Shown piece by piece: positions 35,210 through 44,414 of a stretch of 64,000 nucleotides of DNA; position 1 is the first letter of the stretch; the number at the start of each line of letters is the position of its first letter. The notes beneath the pieces were generated by a model, which saw only the letters and a list, made by a program, of their open reading frames with translations, was not told the origin of the DNA and searched no databases. The translations under genes and the position numbers were made by a program. Source of the DNA: Bermanella sp049115935 (lineage in GTDB: Bacteria > Pseudomonadota > Gammaproteobacteria > Pseudomonadales > Oceanobacteraceae); contig JAGDZK010000020.1 of the NCBI GenBank assembly GCA_049115935.1, forward strand, positions 35,327 through 99,326, read 5' to 3'.

Positions 35210-36085
35210 GTGTCGTCTGTCTCTTTAGGCTTGCAAACTCTGTTGGCTTTATTAGCCTTTGCAGGCAATAGCGTACTGTGCCGCTTAGCCCTAAACGATC
35301 ATTTAATCGATGCCAATAGCTTTACCATTATTCGTTTATTCAGTGGTGCTGTGATTTTAATCGCCCTTATTTTTATGATGAATAAAAAACAGGCTAGCAT
35401 TGAAAAACCTAATAAACCTCGTTTAAAACAAGCGGCTTATTTATTTATCTATGCAGCCCTATTCTCCATTGCCTATTTAATGCTTGGCACGGCCGCCGGT
35501 GCATTGATTCTATTTGTAAGTGTGCAACTGACCATGTTATTGGTGCAATACATTCAAGGGCGAAAGAGCACCAAACTTGAGTTATGTGGGCTGTTATTAG
35601 CCCTAGGCAGTTTTGCAGCTTGGATGATCCCCAGTGCACAACGCCCCGATCTACTAGGTGTACTGCTCATGGCAATTGCTGGTATTGCATGGGGGTTTTA
35701 TACCATCGCAGGGAAAACCAGCCTTAACCCACAATTTGATACCGCCCAAAACTTTCTTTATAGCCTGTTGTTTTGTGTATTTTTATTACCGCTTTTTTGG
35801 TTTCAAGAAGCCGCTCTTCTTAGCAAACAAGGGGCAATATTAGCCATCGCATCAGGTGCCATAACATCAGGTTTGGGCTATTGGTTATGGTATCGGGTAC
35901 TGCCTGCGTTCACGTCATTAAGTGCCGGGGTAATGCAATTAAGTGTGCCTGTGCTTGCAGCCATAGGTGGCATGATTTGGAATCAAGAAGCCATCACCCT
36001 TACTTTTATGCTCGCCAGTTGCGGGATTTTAGGGGGTATTTTTTTGGTGCTATATAGTGGCTACCAGCAAAGCATGAAATCTTGA
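35210..36085 (+). CDS. DMT-superfamily (EamA-like) permease
   Basis: This 291-residue membrane protein has about ten hydrophobic segments in two repeated halves, as in EamA transporters. NSVLCRLAL (near residue 20) and AGIAWGFYTIAGK (about residues 156-168) mark the start of the two repeats. The GTG start is 2 bases after the SEC-C stop. EamA permeases export or import metabolites such as amino acids or nucleosides; the substrate is not readable. Confidence 0.85.
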   Translation: MSSVSLGLQTLLALLAFAGNSVLCRLALNDHLIDANSFTIIRLFSGAVILIALIFMMNKKQASIEKPNKPRLKQAAYLFIYAALFSIAYLMLGTAAGALILFVSVQLTMLLVQYIQGRKSTKLELCGLLLALGSFAAWMIPSAQRPDLLGVLLMAIAGIAWGFYTIAGKTSLNPQFDTAQNFLYSLLFCVFLLPLFWFQEAALLSKQGAILAIASGAITSGLGYWLWYRVLPAFTSLSAGVMQLSVPVLAAIGGMIWNQEAITLTFMLASCGILGGIFLVLYSGYQQSMKS

Positions 36086-36123
36086 TCACAGGTATACTGT
36101 GAACTTGTCACATGAGAAGTCCT

Positions 36124-37602
36124 ATGAATAATTGGTTAGAGCTAAATTACGTTCAAACGTTTCAGCAGTTACCCAGCAGCTTATACAGCCCAGTCACCCC
36201 CCAAGCCCTAACCAAACCTAAACTTGTAGCCGCTAGCCCTGCGTGTGCGGCGTTATTTAGTCTTGATGAAGCCAGCCTTCATGATGATGTCACCTTGAAA
36301 ATATTATCCGGTCAAAGCTTGCTGAGTAATTGGCAACCCATCGCCATGAAATACACTGGCCATCAGTTTGGTTATTACAACCCAGATTTGGGTGACGGTC
36401 GCGGTGTGCTTCTAAGCCAAGTGAAATCTGACGATAAAATATGGGATCTGCATTTAAAAGGGGCTGGCTTAACTCCCTATTCTCGTCAAGGGGATGGCCG
36501 CGCTGTATTGCGTTCTAGTATTCGAGAATTTTTATGTTCAGAAGCCTTAGCCGCACTTAACGTACCCACCACTCGTGCACTGTGTGTTGTCGACACCGAA
36601 ACCCCAGTGTACCGCGAGCAAGTTGAAACAGGCGCAACCGTGTTACGAGTTAGCCAAAGCCATATTCGTTTTGGTCATTTTGAATTTTGCTCTTTTACCC
36701 AGCAAACCGATTTACTGAAAACCTTATGCGATCACGTGATCACTCATCATTTTAGTGAGCTACTCAATAAAAACAGTGACAATATTTACGTGGACTTTTT
36801 TCAAGCGGTGTTAACCCGTACCGCAGACCTTATGGCCCACTGGCAAAGCATTGGTTTTGCCCATGGGGTTATGAATACCGACAATATGTCGATCATTGGT
36901 GATACTTTTGATTTTGGCCCGTTTGCATTCTTAGATGATTACGACCCAAGTTTTATTTGTAATCACAGTGACCACCAAGGCCGTTATGCGTTTAATCAAC
37001 AGCCAAATATTGCAAACTGGAACCTTGCGGTGTTAGCGCAAGCACTATTGCCGTTAGCCGACAAAGAAAGCTTGGTAAATATTCTGGAAGACTACCCAAG
37101 TATTTTTGAGCAAAGTTACTTTGAAAAAATGACCCAAAAGCTAGGCTTAACCGGTGATGCCAAAACCCATCAAAGCATCATCGAAAACACGCTTAGTATG
37201 ATGAAAACCTGTCGATTAGATTTTAGTTATTTTTTCAGACAGCTTGCCAATATTCATCAACCTGAAACCCACAAACACCTTAGGGGTTTATGTTTAGATA
37301 TTACGGCGTTTGATAATTGGTTTACCGCATACAAAGCAGCATTAAAACAAAATCAACAAGCTCTCAACAGCGAACACGATGACGCGCGAAAAACACGCAT
37401 GAATCAAGTGAACCCTAAATATATTCTTAGAAATTATTTGGCTCAAAATGCAATTACCGCCGCACAAAATGGTGATTACAGTGAAGTGCAAAAACTGTTT
37501 ACGGTTTTACAAAAACCATTTGATGAGCAAGCTGAATATGCAGACTATGCAAAGTTGCCACCCGAATGGGGTAAAACCTTAGAGATCAGCTGTTCATCAT
37601 AA
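36124..37602 (+). CDS. selO: Protein adenylyltransferase SelO (YdiU)
   Basis: This 492-residue pseudokinase-fold enzyme transfers AMP to Ser/Thr/Tyr of target proteins in redox homeostasis. Seen directly are LKGAGLTPYSRQGDGRAVLRSS (about residues 115-137), HGVMNTDNMSIIGDTFDFGPFAFLDDYDP (catalytic Asn/Asp and DFG-like region) and NWNLAVLAQAL. The C-terminus ISCSS keeps a Cys where eukaryotic SelO has selenocysteine. The start at 36124 follows AGAAG at about 5 bases and is preferred to the ATG at 36112. It stands alone between the permease and the mutase gene. Confidence 0.93.
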   Translation: MNNWLELNYVQTFQQLPSSLYSPVTPQALTKPKLVAASPACAALFSLDEASLHDDVTLKILSGQSLLSNWQPIAMKYTGHQFGYYNPDLGDGRGVLLSQVKSDDKIWDLHLKGAGLTPYSRQGDGRAVLRSSIREFLCSEALAALNVPTTRALCVVDTETPVYREQVETGATVLRVSQSHIRFGHFEFCSFTQQTDLLKTLCDHVITHHFSELLNKNSDNIYVDFFQAVLTRTADLMAHWQSIGFAHGVMNTDNMSIIGDTFDFGPFAFLDDYDPSFICNHSDHQGRYAFNQQPNIANWNLAVLAQALLPLADKESLVNILEDYPSIFEQSYFEKMTQKLGLTGDAKTHQSIIENTLSMMKTCRLDFSYFFRQLANIHQPETHKHLRGLCLDITAFDNWFTAYKAALKQNQQALNSEHDDARKTRMNQVNPKYILRNYLAQNAITAAQNGDYSEVQKLFTVLQKPFDEQAEYADYAKLPPEWGKTLEISCSS

Positions 37603-37674
37603 TGACGGCTTTTACTCGCTGCTACTTATGACCATTTCTTCCAAATAAACTGACCGTTTAAATCTATTTCACAC

Positions 37675-37693
37675 TAGGGCCAAATTGGCCCTA
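37675..37693. other. Perfect 9-1-9 inverted repeat between selO and icmF
   Basis: TAGGGCCAA-A-TTGGCCCTA is a perfect palindrome with one central base, 92 bases before the icmF start. No T tract follows. It could be an operator for icmF or a 3' hairpin of selO. The remainder of this gap shows no other clear signal. Confidence 0.5.
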
Positions 37694-37784
37694 TTGCCCG
37701 TGCGCAGTTAGGACTAGACTGAATTCATCATAATAAAAATAACAACCAACACTGCTTGTTGAGTAAGTGTTAATTGAGGTGAAT

Positions 37785-40700
37785 ATGAGCACTGTGCCAT
37801 TGCGTTTTGTCACCGCAGCCAGTCTTTTCGACGGCCACGATGCCGCCATTAATATCATGCGCCGTTTAATCCAAGATAAAGGCGTAGAAGTGATTCACCT
37901 AGGTCATAATCGCAGCGTGGATGATGTGGTCAATGCCGCCCTACAAGAAGATGCTGACGCCATATGTTTAAGCTCTTACCAAGGCGGACATATTGAATAC
38001 TTCCAATATTTGATTGACCGTCTCAAACAAGCAGGTGCGCAACACATTGCAGTATTTGGCGGTGGCGGTGGCACAATCACCCCTGACGAAATAAAACATC
38101 TACAGGACTATGGGGTTGAACATATCTATCATCCCAATGATGGTATGAAAATGGGCCTGCTTGGCATGATTGATGACGTGGTCATTCGTGCAGATAAACG
38201 CCGTAAACACATAGCCCCTAAAAAAGAACATTCAACCGATTTAGAATTAGCTCGCATGCTCAGTGCCATCGAAGACCATGCACTACAAACCGAAGAGCTC
38301 AATCAATTACGCACACACTGGCAAACACAACCACAAGCCCCTGTACTGGGAATTACAGGCACAGGTGGTGCAGGAAAGTCCAGCTTGACCGATGAACTGC
38401 TCAATCGTTTTTGCCAGTACTTACCACATATAAAAATAGCTGTTTTAGCGGTTGATCCGACACGCAGGCGCACGGGAGGCGCATTATTAGGGGATCGCAT
38501 TCGCATGAACAGCTTGCGCAATCCGCAAATATTCATGCGCTCAATGGCCACCCGTCGTCAGCATGCTGCAACCAATGAAATGCTAGCGGATGCCATTCAT
38601 TTTTTGAAAAGTTCAGGCGTAGATTTAGTTATCGTTGAAACTGCGGGCATTGGTCAAAGCGACAGCGAGATTGTCGACTATGTGGATGTCTCCAGCTATG
38701 TAATGACCAGTGAATTTGGTGCGGCCAGTCAATTAGAAAAAATAGACATGCTGGATTTTGCTGATTGTATTGTCATTAATAAATTTGAAAAATCCGGTAG
38801 CAGCGATGCCCTGCGCGATGTAAAAAAACAATGGCGCCGTAATCATAATGAATTTGCCATTGATGATTCACAGGTACCGGTTTTCCCATGTATCGCCAGT
38901 CAGTTTAATGATCCTGGTGTCAACTGGTTGTTTGAATCCCTTGTTCATAAGCTGCAAGCAGTCAGCGACAATTTTTCTAACAAAGCTCACTATCAAACTC
39001 ACTTTAACGCGATCGAGCCAAAAGGTACCGCTATTATTCCGGGAAGCCGCAGCCGTTATTTATCTGAAATCTCTGAAAATGGCCGCCAGCAAGAAACGCT
39101 TATTCAACAACAAAGTATTAGCGCCACCAAAGCTCAACACTGTTACGAAGCACTCAATGAACTAAACGATCCAATTTTACCCGCACCACTTGAGTACTAC
39201 AGCCAAGCAGCGTTGCAAGAAAGCAATGAATACTCGCTATTAAGAGAACGCTATCAAACACATCTCCAAGCAATAGAGCCTCAATTATTAATTGAGCTAA
39301 AGCAATGGCCACAACGCAAAGTGTCTGTCACATCACAACAGTACGAATACCAAGTACGAGATAAAATATTAAAAGGCGACAACTATCAAAAAAGTTTAAG
39401 CCAGCTTGATATTTGCAAAGTAGCAGCCCCGCAAGATAACAACTGGGGTAACTTGGTATTATTTTTAGGTAAAGAAAATTTACCTGGTTACTTCCCTTAT
39501 ACCGCTGGCGTGTTCCCCTACCGTCGTCAAGGTGAAGACCCTATACGTATGTTCGCAGGCGAAGGCACACCTGAGCGCACCAATCGCCGCTTCCACTATT
39601 TAAGTAACGGTCAAGATGCGGCTCGTTTATCCACCGCATTTGATAGCGTCACGTTATATGGTGAAAATCCCGCGCCGCGGCCGGATATTTTTGGCAAGGT
39701 GGGAAACTCCGGCGTAAGCATTGCCAGTGTTGATGACATGAAAAAACTCTACAGCGGGTTTGACCTATGTTCACCCAGCACGTCTGTGTCTATGACCATT
39801 AACGGCCCTGCTCCTATTATTCTTGCATTCTTTATGAACGCAGCAATTGATCAACAGGTTGAAAAATATTTAAAACAAAACCAGTTATGGCCACAAGCAC
39901 AGGCCACCATTGATGAATACTTTAAAAACAAACCCAAACCAATCTACAGCGGTGAATTACCTGATGGTAATGATGGTTTAGGTTTGGCATTACTAGGCAT
40001 CAGTGGTGACTTATTAGTCGATAAAAACATCTACGAAAAAATCAAACAACAAACCTTAGAAACCGTGCGTGGTACCGTACAAGCCGATATCCTAAAAGAA
40101 GATCAAGCGCAAAATACCTGCATTTTTTCAACTGAATTTGCCATGCATATGATGGGAGATATTCAGCAATATTTTATAGATAACAAGGTTAAAAATTTTT
40201 ATAGCGTGTCCATTAGTGGTTATCACATTGCAGAAGCGGGCGCGAATCCCATTAGCCAACTTGCCTTCACCTTAGCCAATGGTTTTACTATTGCTGAATA
40301 CTATTTAAGCCGAGGTATGCACATTGATGACTTTGCGCCTAACTTAAGTTTCTTTTTTAGTAATGGCATGGACCCAGAATATGCAGTGATTGGACGCGTG
40401 GCTCGACGCATTTGGGCAAAAGCCATTAAACATCGCTACCAAGGTAATGAACGCTCACAAAAACTCAAATACCACATTCAAACCTCTGGGCGCTCCCTGC
40501 ATGCCCAAGAAATCCAGTTCAACGATATCCGCACCACGTTACAAGCCATGTATGCCCTATTTGATAACTGCAATAGCTTACATACCAATGCCTTTGATGA
40601 AGCCATCACCACCCCAACCGAAGACAGTGTGCGTCGTGCTGTGGCCATCCAATTAATTATTAACCGCGAACTGGGTATGAACATGTGCGAGAACCCATTA

Positions 40701-41168
40701 CAGGGATCACACTTCATTGAACAGTTAACGGACCAAGTTGAAGAAGCGGTTTACCAAGAATTTGATCGCATAAGTGATCGTGGCGGCGTACTGGGTGCTA
40801 TGGATACCATGTATCAACGCAGCAAGATTCAAGATGAATCCATGTACTACGAACATAAAAAACATGACGGCAGCCTGCCTATTATTGGGGTGAATACATT
40901 TTTAGGGAGTGACGCACAAGACATTAGCGGTAACTTAGAACTAGCCCGCTCAAGTGACGAAGAAAAACATCTACAAATCAACAACATTGAGCAATTTCAC
41001 CTACACCATAAAAACCAAACGGAACAGGCACTGCAAACACTTCAAACCTGCGCCATTGAAAGAAACAATACGTTTGCCTGTTTAATTGAAGCGGTGAAAC
41101 ATGCTTCTCTTGGCCAAATCAGTCATGCCTTATATATTGCAGGTGGTGAATACAGACGAAATATGTAA
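37785..41168 (+). CDS. icmF: Fused isobutyryl-CoA mutase IcmF (B12-dependent acyl-CoA mutase with GTPase chaperone)
   Basis: This 1127-residue fusion joins three parts. A B12-binding domain comes first (FDGHDAAIN..., about residues 18-150). A MeaI/MeaB-type G domain follows (Walker A GTGGAGKSS about residue 190, VDPTRRRTGGALLGDR, NKFEKSG). A mutase barrel comes last (PYRRQGEDPIRMFAGEGTPERTNRRFHY in outline, about residues 575-602). GAGGTG just before the ATG fixes the start. IcmF interconverts isobutyryl-CoA and n-butyryl-CoA, and some members convert isovaleryl/pivalyl-CoA. The G domain protects and reloads the adenosylcobalamin. Its only obvious local partner is the distant acyl-CoA operon. 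The substrate cannot be decided by eye. Confidence 0.93.
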   Translation: MSTVPLRFVTAASLFDGHDAAINIMRRLIQDKGVEVIHLGHNRSVDDVVNAALQEDADAICLSSYQGGHIEYFQYLIDRLKQAGAQHIAVFGGGGGTITPDEIKHLQDYGVEHIYHPNDGMKMGLLGMIDDVVIRADKRRKHIAPKKEHSTDLELARMLSAIEDHALQTEELNQLRTHWQTQPQAPVLGITGTGGAGKSSLTDELLNRFCQYLPHIKIAVLAVDPTRRRTGGALLGDRIRMNSLRNPQIFMRSMATRRQHAATNEMLADAIHFLKSSGVDLVIVETAGIGQSDSEIVDYVDVSSYVMTSEFGAASQLEKIDMLDFADCIVINKFEKSGSSDALRDVKKQWRRNHNEFAIDDSQVPVFPCIASQFNDPGVNWLFESLVHKLQAVSDNFSNKAHYQTHFNAIEPKGTAIIPGSRSRYLSEISENGRQQETLIQQQSISATKAQHCYEALNELNDPILPAPLEYYSQAALQESNEYSLLRERYQTHLQAIEPQLLIELKQWPQRKVSVTSQQYEYQVRDKILKGDNYQKSLSQLDICKVAAPQDNNWGNLVLFLGKENLPGYFPYTAGVFPYRRQGEDPIRMFAGEGTPERTNRRFHYLSNGQDAARLSTAFDSVTLYGENPAPRPDIFGKVGNSGVSIASVDDMKKLYSGFDLCSPSTSVSMTINGPAPIILAFFMNAAIDQQVEKYLKQNQLWPQAQATIDEYFKNKPKPIYSGELPDGNDGLGLALLGISGDLLVDKNIYEKIKQQTLETVRGTVQADILKEDQAQNTCIFSTEFAMHMMGDIQQYFIDNKVKNFYSVSISGYHIAEAGANPISQLAFTLANGFTIAEYYLSRGMHIDDFAPNLSFFFSNGMDPEYAVIGRVARRIWAKAIKHRYQGNERSQKLKYHIQTSGRSLHAQEIQFNDIRTTLQAMYALFDNCNSLHTNAFDEAITTPTEDSVRRAVAIQLIINRELGMNMCENPLQGSHFIEQLTDQVEEAVYQEFDRISDRGGVLGAMDTMYQRSKIQDESMYYEHKKHDGSLPIIGVNTFLGSDAQDISGNLELARSSDEEKHLQINNIEQFHLHHKNQTEQALQTLQTCAIERNNTFACLIEAVKHASLGQISHALYIAGGEYRRNM

Positions 41169-41410
41169 TTCGCTATACGTTAATTGTATTGCAATTTTAT
41201 GACCAACTTTTAAAAACTCAGTTTTTTTAATAGGTTAAATATTAAATTTAACTGTTCACTTTTTGTCGGTATAAAAATTGGCTTTTTTACACACTTTTTG
41301 TTTTATTTAAAAACAATTGGGTCTAGTATTAGGCTTGATTTATGACTGGAATACGCCAGATAAATCTTACCGATACTGCCAATACATCATGTAATGGTAG
41401 TCGTTAAACT

Positions 41411-41425
41411 GCCAACCCAGTTGGC
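41411..41425 (+). promoter_or_regulatory. Hairpin in the cold-shock gene leader
   Basis: GCCAAC-CCA-GTTGGC forms a perfect 6-bp stem ending 19 bases before the cold-shock ATG, directly before the AGAGAG ribosome-site region. The 276-base gap (41169-41444) holds no gene. A long structured leader is usual for cold-shock mRNAs. The exact promoter is unclear. Confidence 0.45.
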
Positions 41426-41444
41426 CTGAAAGAGAGTAGAAAAA

Positions 41445-41651
41445 ATGTCACGTGTAAACGGAACCGTTAAATGGTTCAACGACGAAAAAGGTTTTGGTTT
41501 CATTCAACAAGAAAGTGGCAAAGATGTTTTTGTTCACTACAGCGCAATCAATGCATCAGGGCGTAAATCCCTAGCTGAAGGCCAAAAAGTGACGATGTCA
41601 GTGACTGATGGCGCAAAAGGCCCTCAAGCTGAAGACGTAATCCCTGAGTAA
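41445..41651 (+). CDS. CspA-family cold-shock protein
   Basis: This 68-residue single OB-fold protein has RNP1 GFGFIQ (about residues 19-24) and RNP2 DVFVHY (about 32-37), plus the opening GTVKWFNDEKGFGFI. It binds single-stranded RNA/DNA and melts RNA structure in the cold or in normal growth. It is monocistronic, with a strong terminator after it and a long leader before it. Confidence 0.96.
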   Translation: MSRVNGTVKWFNDEKGFGFIQQESGKDVFVHYSAINASGRKSLAEGQKVTMSVTDGAKGPQAEDVIPE

Positions 41652-41663
41652 TCAGGCATAATT

Positions 41664-41693
41664 GAAAGTGGCTAAAGGCCACTTTCTTTTTTT
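41664..41693 (+). terminator. Intrinsic terminator of the cold-shock gene
   Basis: GAAAGTGGC-TAAAG-GCCACTTTC followed by TTTTTTT: a perfect 9-bp stem and T tract 12 bases after the stop. Confidence 0.92.
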
Positions 41694-41770
41694 ATCTACC
41701 TGACAAAGTTGCCATGAGTGTTCTTACCCTGCTAACGTTAATAGCATGGGTCATAAAATAAGAACGCAAC

Positions 41771-42868
41771 ATGTCTAAAATACAAATCTACGGTTGGGAT
41801 GTCAGCCCATTTACCGCCAAGGTGCACAGCTACCTAACCTATAAACAACTTGATCCTGTCTACATTAAACCAACCGCACTGCAACTAAACTTTAAAATCA
41901 AAAAAGACGTGGGCCAAATCATTATGCCCGTGGCCTATGATGATAATAACGCAATACAAGACAGCAGTTTGATTATTGATTATTTTGAAGATAAATATGC
42001 ATCTAAGTCCGTTATTCCTAATGAGCCATTACACAAAATATGCACCTATCTTCTTGAACTAATGGGCGATGAATGGCTGCCATTGGCGGCCCTGCACTAT
42101 CGCTGGAACTACCCTGAAAATCGGTCTTTTATTTTTGGGGAATTTGGGCGCAGCGCACTCCCCAAATACCCTAAATTCATGCAGCAGTTTGTGGCAAAAA
42201 AAATGGGCGCCAAGATGGCTAGCTACTTGCCCATTTTGGGCATTAATGAGTCCATGCAACAGCCTTTAGAAATGAACACCCACAAAGTTTTAAGTTCATT
42301 AAACCTGCACTTAGGGCAACACGAGTTTTTATTTGGTTCGCGACCAAGTCTTGCCGACTTCTCACTATACGGCCCTATCTATGCGCACCTGCATCGAGAC
42401 CCCTTTCCCGACAAACTTCTCAAGACGTATCCACACATTATCAAATGGATCAACACATTAAACGGTCCCATTAATCTTCTTAATGGTGAGTGGCTAAACA
42501 CGTCAACCCTGCCATTAAGTTTATTTCCCCTATTACAAATATGGAGCCAAACCCACGCGCCTTTAATTAAAAATAGCATTCAAGGATTCAATGACTGGTG
42601 TGAGTATTATCCAGATAAAACCCTACTACCGCGTAAATTTGGTAGCACTACCCTCAATATTGATGGGGTTCAGTCTAAACGACTCAATTTAAGTTATGTT
42701 TTATGGATGTGGCAAAGATTACAGCAGGTATATCAAGGTCTTGAAAGTACAGAAAGGGCCACTGTTGACGCCCTCTTAAATCAGCTAGGCGTGCTTGAGA
42801 TGATTCAAACACCTCTGGCAAAAAAGATTCAATTAAAGCAGTGCCGATTACACCTTGCCCCATGCTAA
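41771..42868 (+). CDS. Glutathione S-transferase family protein with long C-terminal part
   Basis: This 365-residue protein starts like a thioredoxin-fold GST domain (IQIYGWDVSPFTAKVHSYLTYK). It includes the cis-Pro IMPVAYDD and DSSLIIDYFEDKY (glutathione gamma-glutamyl site, about residues 62-74). An alpha-helical C-terminal domain follows, with FLFGSRPSLADFSLYGP (the conserved N-capping Asp, about residues 181-197). The remaining ~130 residues go beyond a normal GST (200-230). They may be an extra domain like those of GST proteins fused to membrane-associated extensions. Thiol/GSH role likely; substrate unknown. Confidence 0.85.
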   Translation: MSKIQIYGWDVSPFTAKVHSYLTYKQLDPVYIKPTALQLNFKIKKDVGQIIMPVAYDDNNAIQDSSLIIDYFEDKYASKSVIPNEPLHKICTYLLELMGDEWLPLAALHYRWNYPENRSFIFGEFGRSALPKYPKFMQQFVAKKMGAKMASYLPILGINESMQQPLEMNTHKVLSSLNLHLGQHEFLFGSRPSLADFSLYGPIYAHLHRDPFPDKLLKTYPHIIKWINTLNGPINLLNGEWLNTSTLPLSLFPLLQIWSQTHAPLIKNSIQGFNDWCEYYPDKTLLPRKFGSTTLNIDGVQSKRLNLSYVLWMWQRLQQVYQGLESTERATVDALLNQLGVLEMIQTPLAKKIQLKQCRLHLAPC

Positions 42869-42896
42869 ACTAATGGCACTGCAATAAGGATTCACT

Positions 42897-44255
42897 ATGC
42901 AAAACGCGATTATTCATAATTCAACAGGCATCCCTTTACACCTTTTTGACAAAAGCCAGTACTCACAATGGCTAGAGCAACAAAATGCTTTTGTTAAAAA
43001 CTGGCTCGAACAAAGCCAATACAAAGAGCAAGGCTTGGCCTTAATACCCGCCACTGACGGGCAACTAGAAACCGCTATTTTTGTAAGTGACAATCTATCT
43101 AACTTCTTTGCCAGCGCCGATCTTGCCAAAGTATTACCAGCCAAAACGTTTTTATTAAAAGCAAATGCCGAGTATCAACTAAACACCGCCATTGCATTTG
43201 GTTTAGCCAGTTACCGCTTTGAAAAATATAAAGCCGTCACGCAAGGGCAAGCAAAACTGGCCATTGCCGACAAAGCAATCATAGAGCAAGCCGAGAAATT
43301 TGTATCCGCTGCCACCCTTGTGCGTGACATGATTAACACACCCGCCAGCGACATGATGCCCCAACATATGTCAGCGACAATGGCAGCGCTAGCTAACGAA
43401 TTTGGCGCACAATTTAGTGAAATTGTCGGTGATGATTTATTAACACAGAACTATCCAACTATTCATGCTGTGGGTCGTGCTAGTTGTCACTCGCCACGTC
43501 TTTTAGATATGCAATGGGGCAACACTAAGCACCCTAAAGTAACATTAGTTGGCAAAGGGGTTTGTTTTGATAGCGGCGGCCTAGATTTAAAACCCGGTGC
43601 TGCCATGCGCAACATGAAAAAAGACATGGGCGGCGCGGCCCACGTTTTAGGCCTTGCCCGTTTAATCATGAGCCACAACTTACCCATCAACTTGCGAGTA
43701 TTGGTGCCAAGTGTTGAAAATGCGGTTTCTGATAACGCTTTCCGCCCTGGTGACGTATTAACCACTCGTCACGGCTTAACCGTTGAAATCGATAACACAG
43801 ATGCAGAAGGCCGCTTAGTATTATGTGACGCCCTAAGTGAAGCCAATAATGATGAACCTGAGCTGATCATCGACTTTGCAACCTTAACCGGTGCTTGTCG
43901 TGTGGCATTGGGTACAGAGCTTCCAGGCTTTTTCTGTAACGATCAAACCACCGCCAATGCATTAATGATGGCAAGCGAACAAAGCCAAGACCCTGTCTGG
44001 CAGCTGCCGCTTCATCAAGCTTATAAAGACATGCTTAAAAGTGATATCGCAGACATGGTAAACAGCGTACCGACCCCATTTGGCGGTGCCATCACAGCAG
44101 CACTTTATCTTGAGGCATTTGTTAAAAAAGACACCCCATGGGTGCATTTTGACGTAATGGCTTGGAATAACCGAGCTCTACCGGGTCGACCTGTTGGTGG
44201 CGAAGCCATGGGTATCCGTGCGGTATTTAACATGTTAAGCGCCAAATACCAGTAA
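42897..44255 (+). CDS. M17 leucyl aminopeptidase family protein
   Basis: This 452-residue peptidase has the metal-binding core VGKGVCFDSGGLDLKP (about residues 218-233), KKDMGGAAHVLG (about 241-252) and the family signature NTDAEGRL (about 299-306). The N-terminal domain is short and unlike PepA, which fits the PepB-like subgroup. It removes N-terminal residues from peptides with two metal ions. AAGGAT before the ATG supports the start. It follows the GST gene by 28 bases, so the two could be cotranscribed. Confidence 0.92.
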   Translation: MQNAIIHNSTGIPLHLFDKSQYSQWLEQQNAFVKNWLEQSQYKEQGLALIPATDGQLETAIFVSDNLSNFFASADLAKVLPAKTFLLKANAEYQLNTAIAFGLASYRFEKYKAVTQGQAKLAIADKAIIEQAEKFVSAATLVRDMINTPASDMMPQHMSATMAALANEFGAQFSEIVGDDLLTQNYPTIHAVGRASCHSPRLLDMQWGNTKHPKVTLVGKGVCFDSGGLDLKPGAAMRNMKKDMGGAAHVLGLARLIMSHNLPINLRVLVPSVENAVSDNAFRPGDVLTTRHGLTVEIDNTDAEGRLVLCDALSEANNDEPELIIDFATLTGACRVALGTELPGFFCNDQTTANALMMASEQSQDPVWQLPLHQAYKDMLKSDIADMVNSVPTPFGGAITAALYLEAFVKKDTPWVHFDVMAWNNRALPGRPVGGEAMGIRAVFNMLSAKYQ

Positions 44256-44268
44256 ACCAGCCTGCCTT

Positions 44269-44294
44269 CCTGCTATTACACCCGTAATAGCAGG
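44269..44294 (+). terminator. Hairpin after the M17 peptidase gene
   Basis: CCTGCTATTAC-ACCC-GTAATAGCAGG is a perfect 11-bp stem 13 bases after the stop. It lacks a T tract, so termination may need Rho. Confidence 0.6.
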
Positions 44295-44312
44295 ATCAAC
44301 CTCCTCAACGCC

Positions 44313-44340
44313 TTCACAAATGGCGTAAAATCCCTATAAT
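44313..44340 (+). promoter_or_regulatory. Sigma-70 promoter for trhO
   Basis: TTCACA (44313-44318) and a perfect TATAAT (44335-44340), 16 bases apart, lie about 75 bases before the trhO start. Confidence 0.65.
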
Positions 44341-44414
44341 TCCGCCCTGCTGATTTTTTCAGCAATTAATACATAGAATGCGCCGAACTTACGCTTCGGT
44401 CAGCAGGAGAAGTT

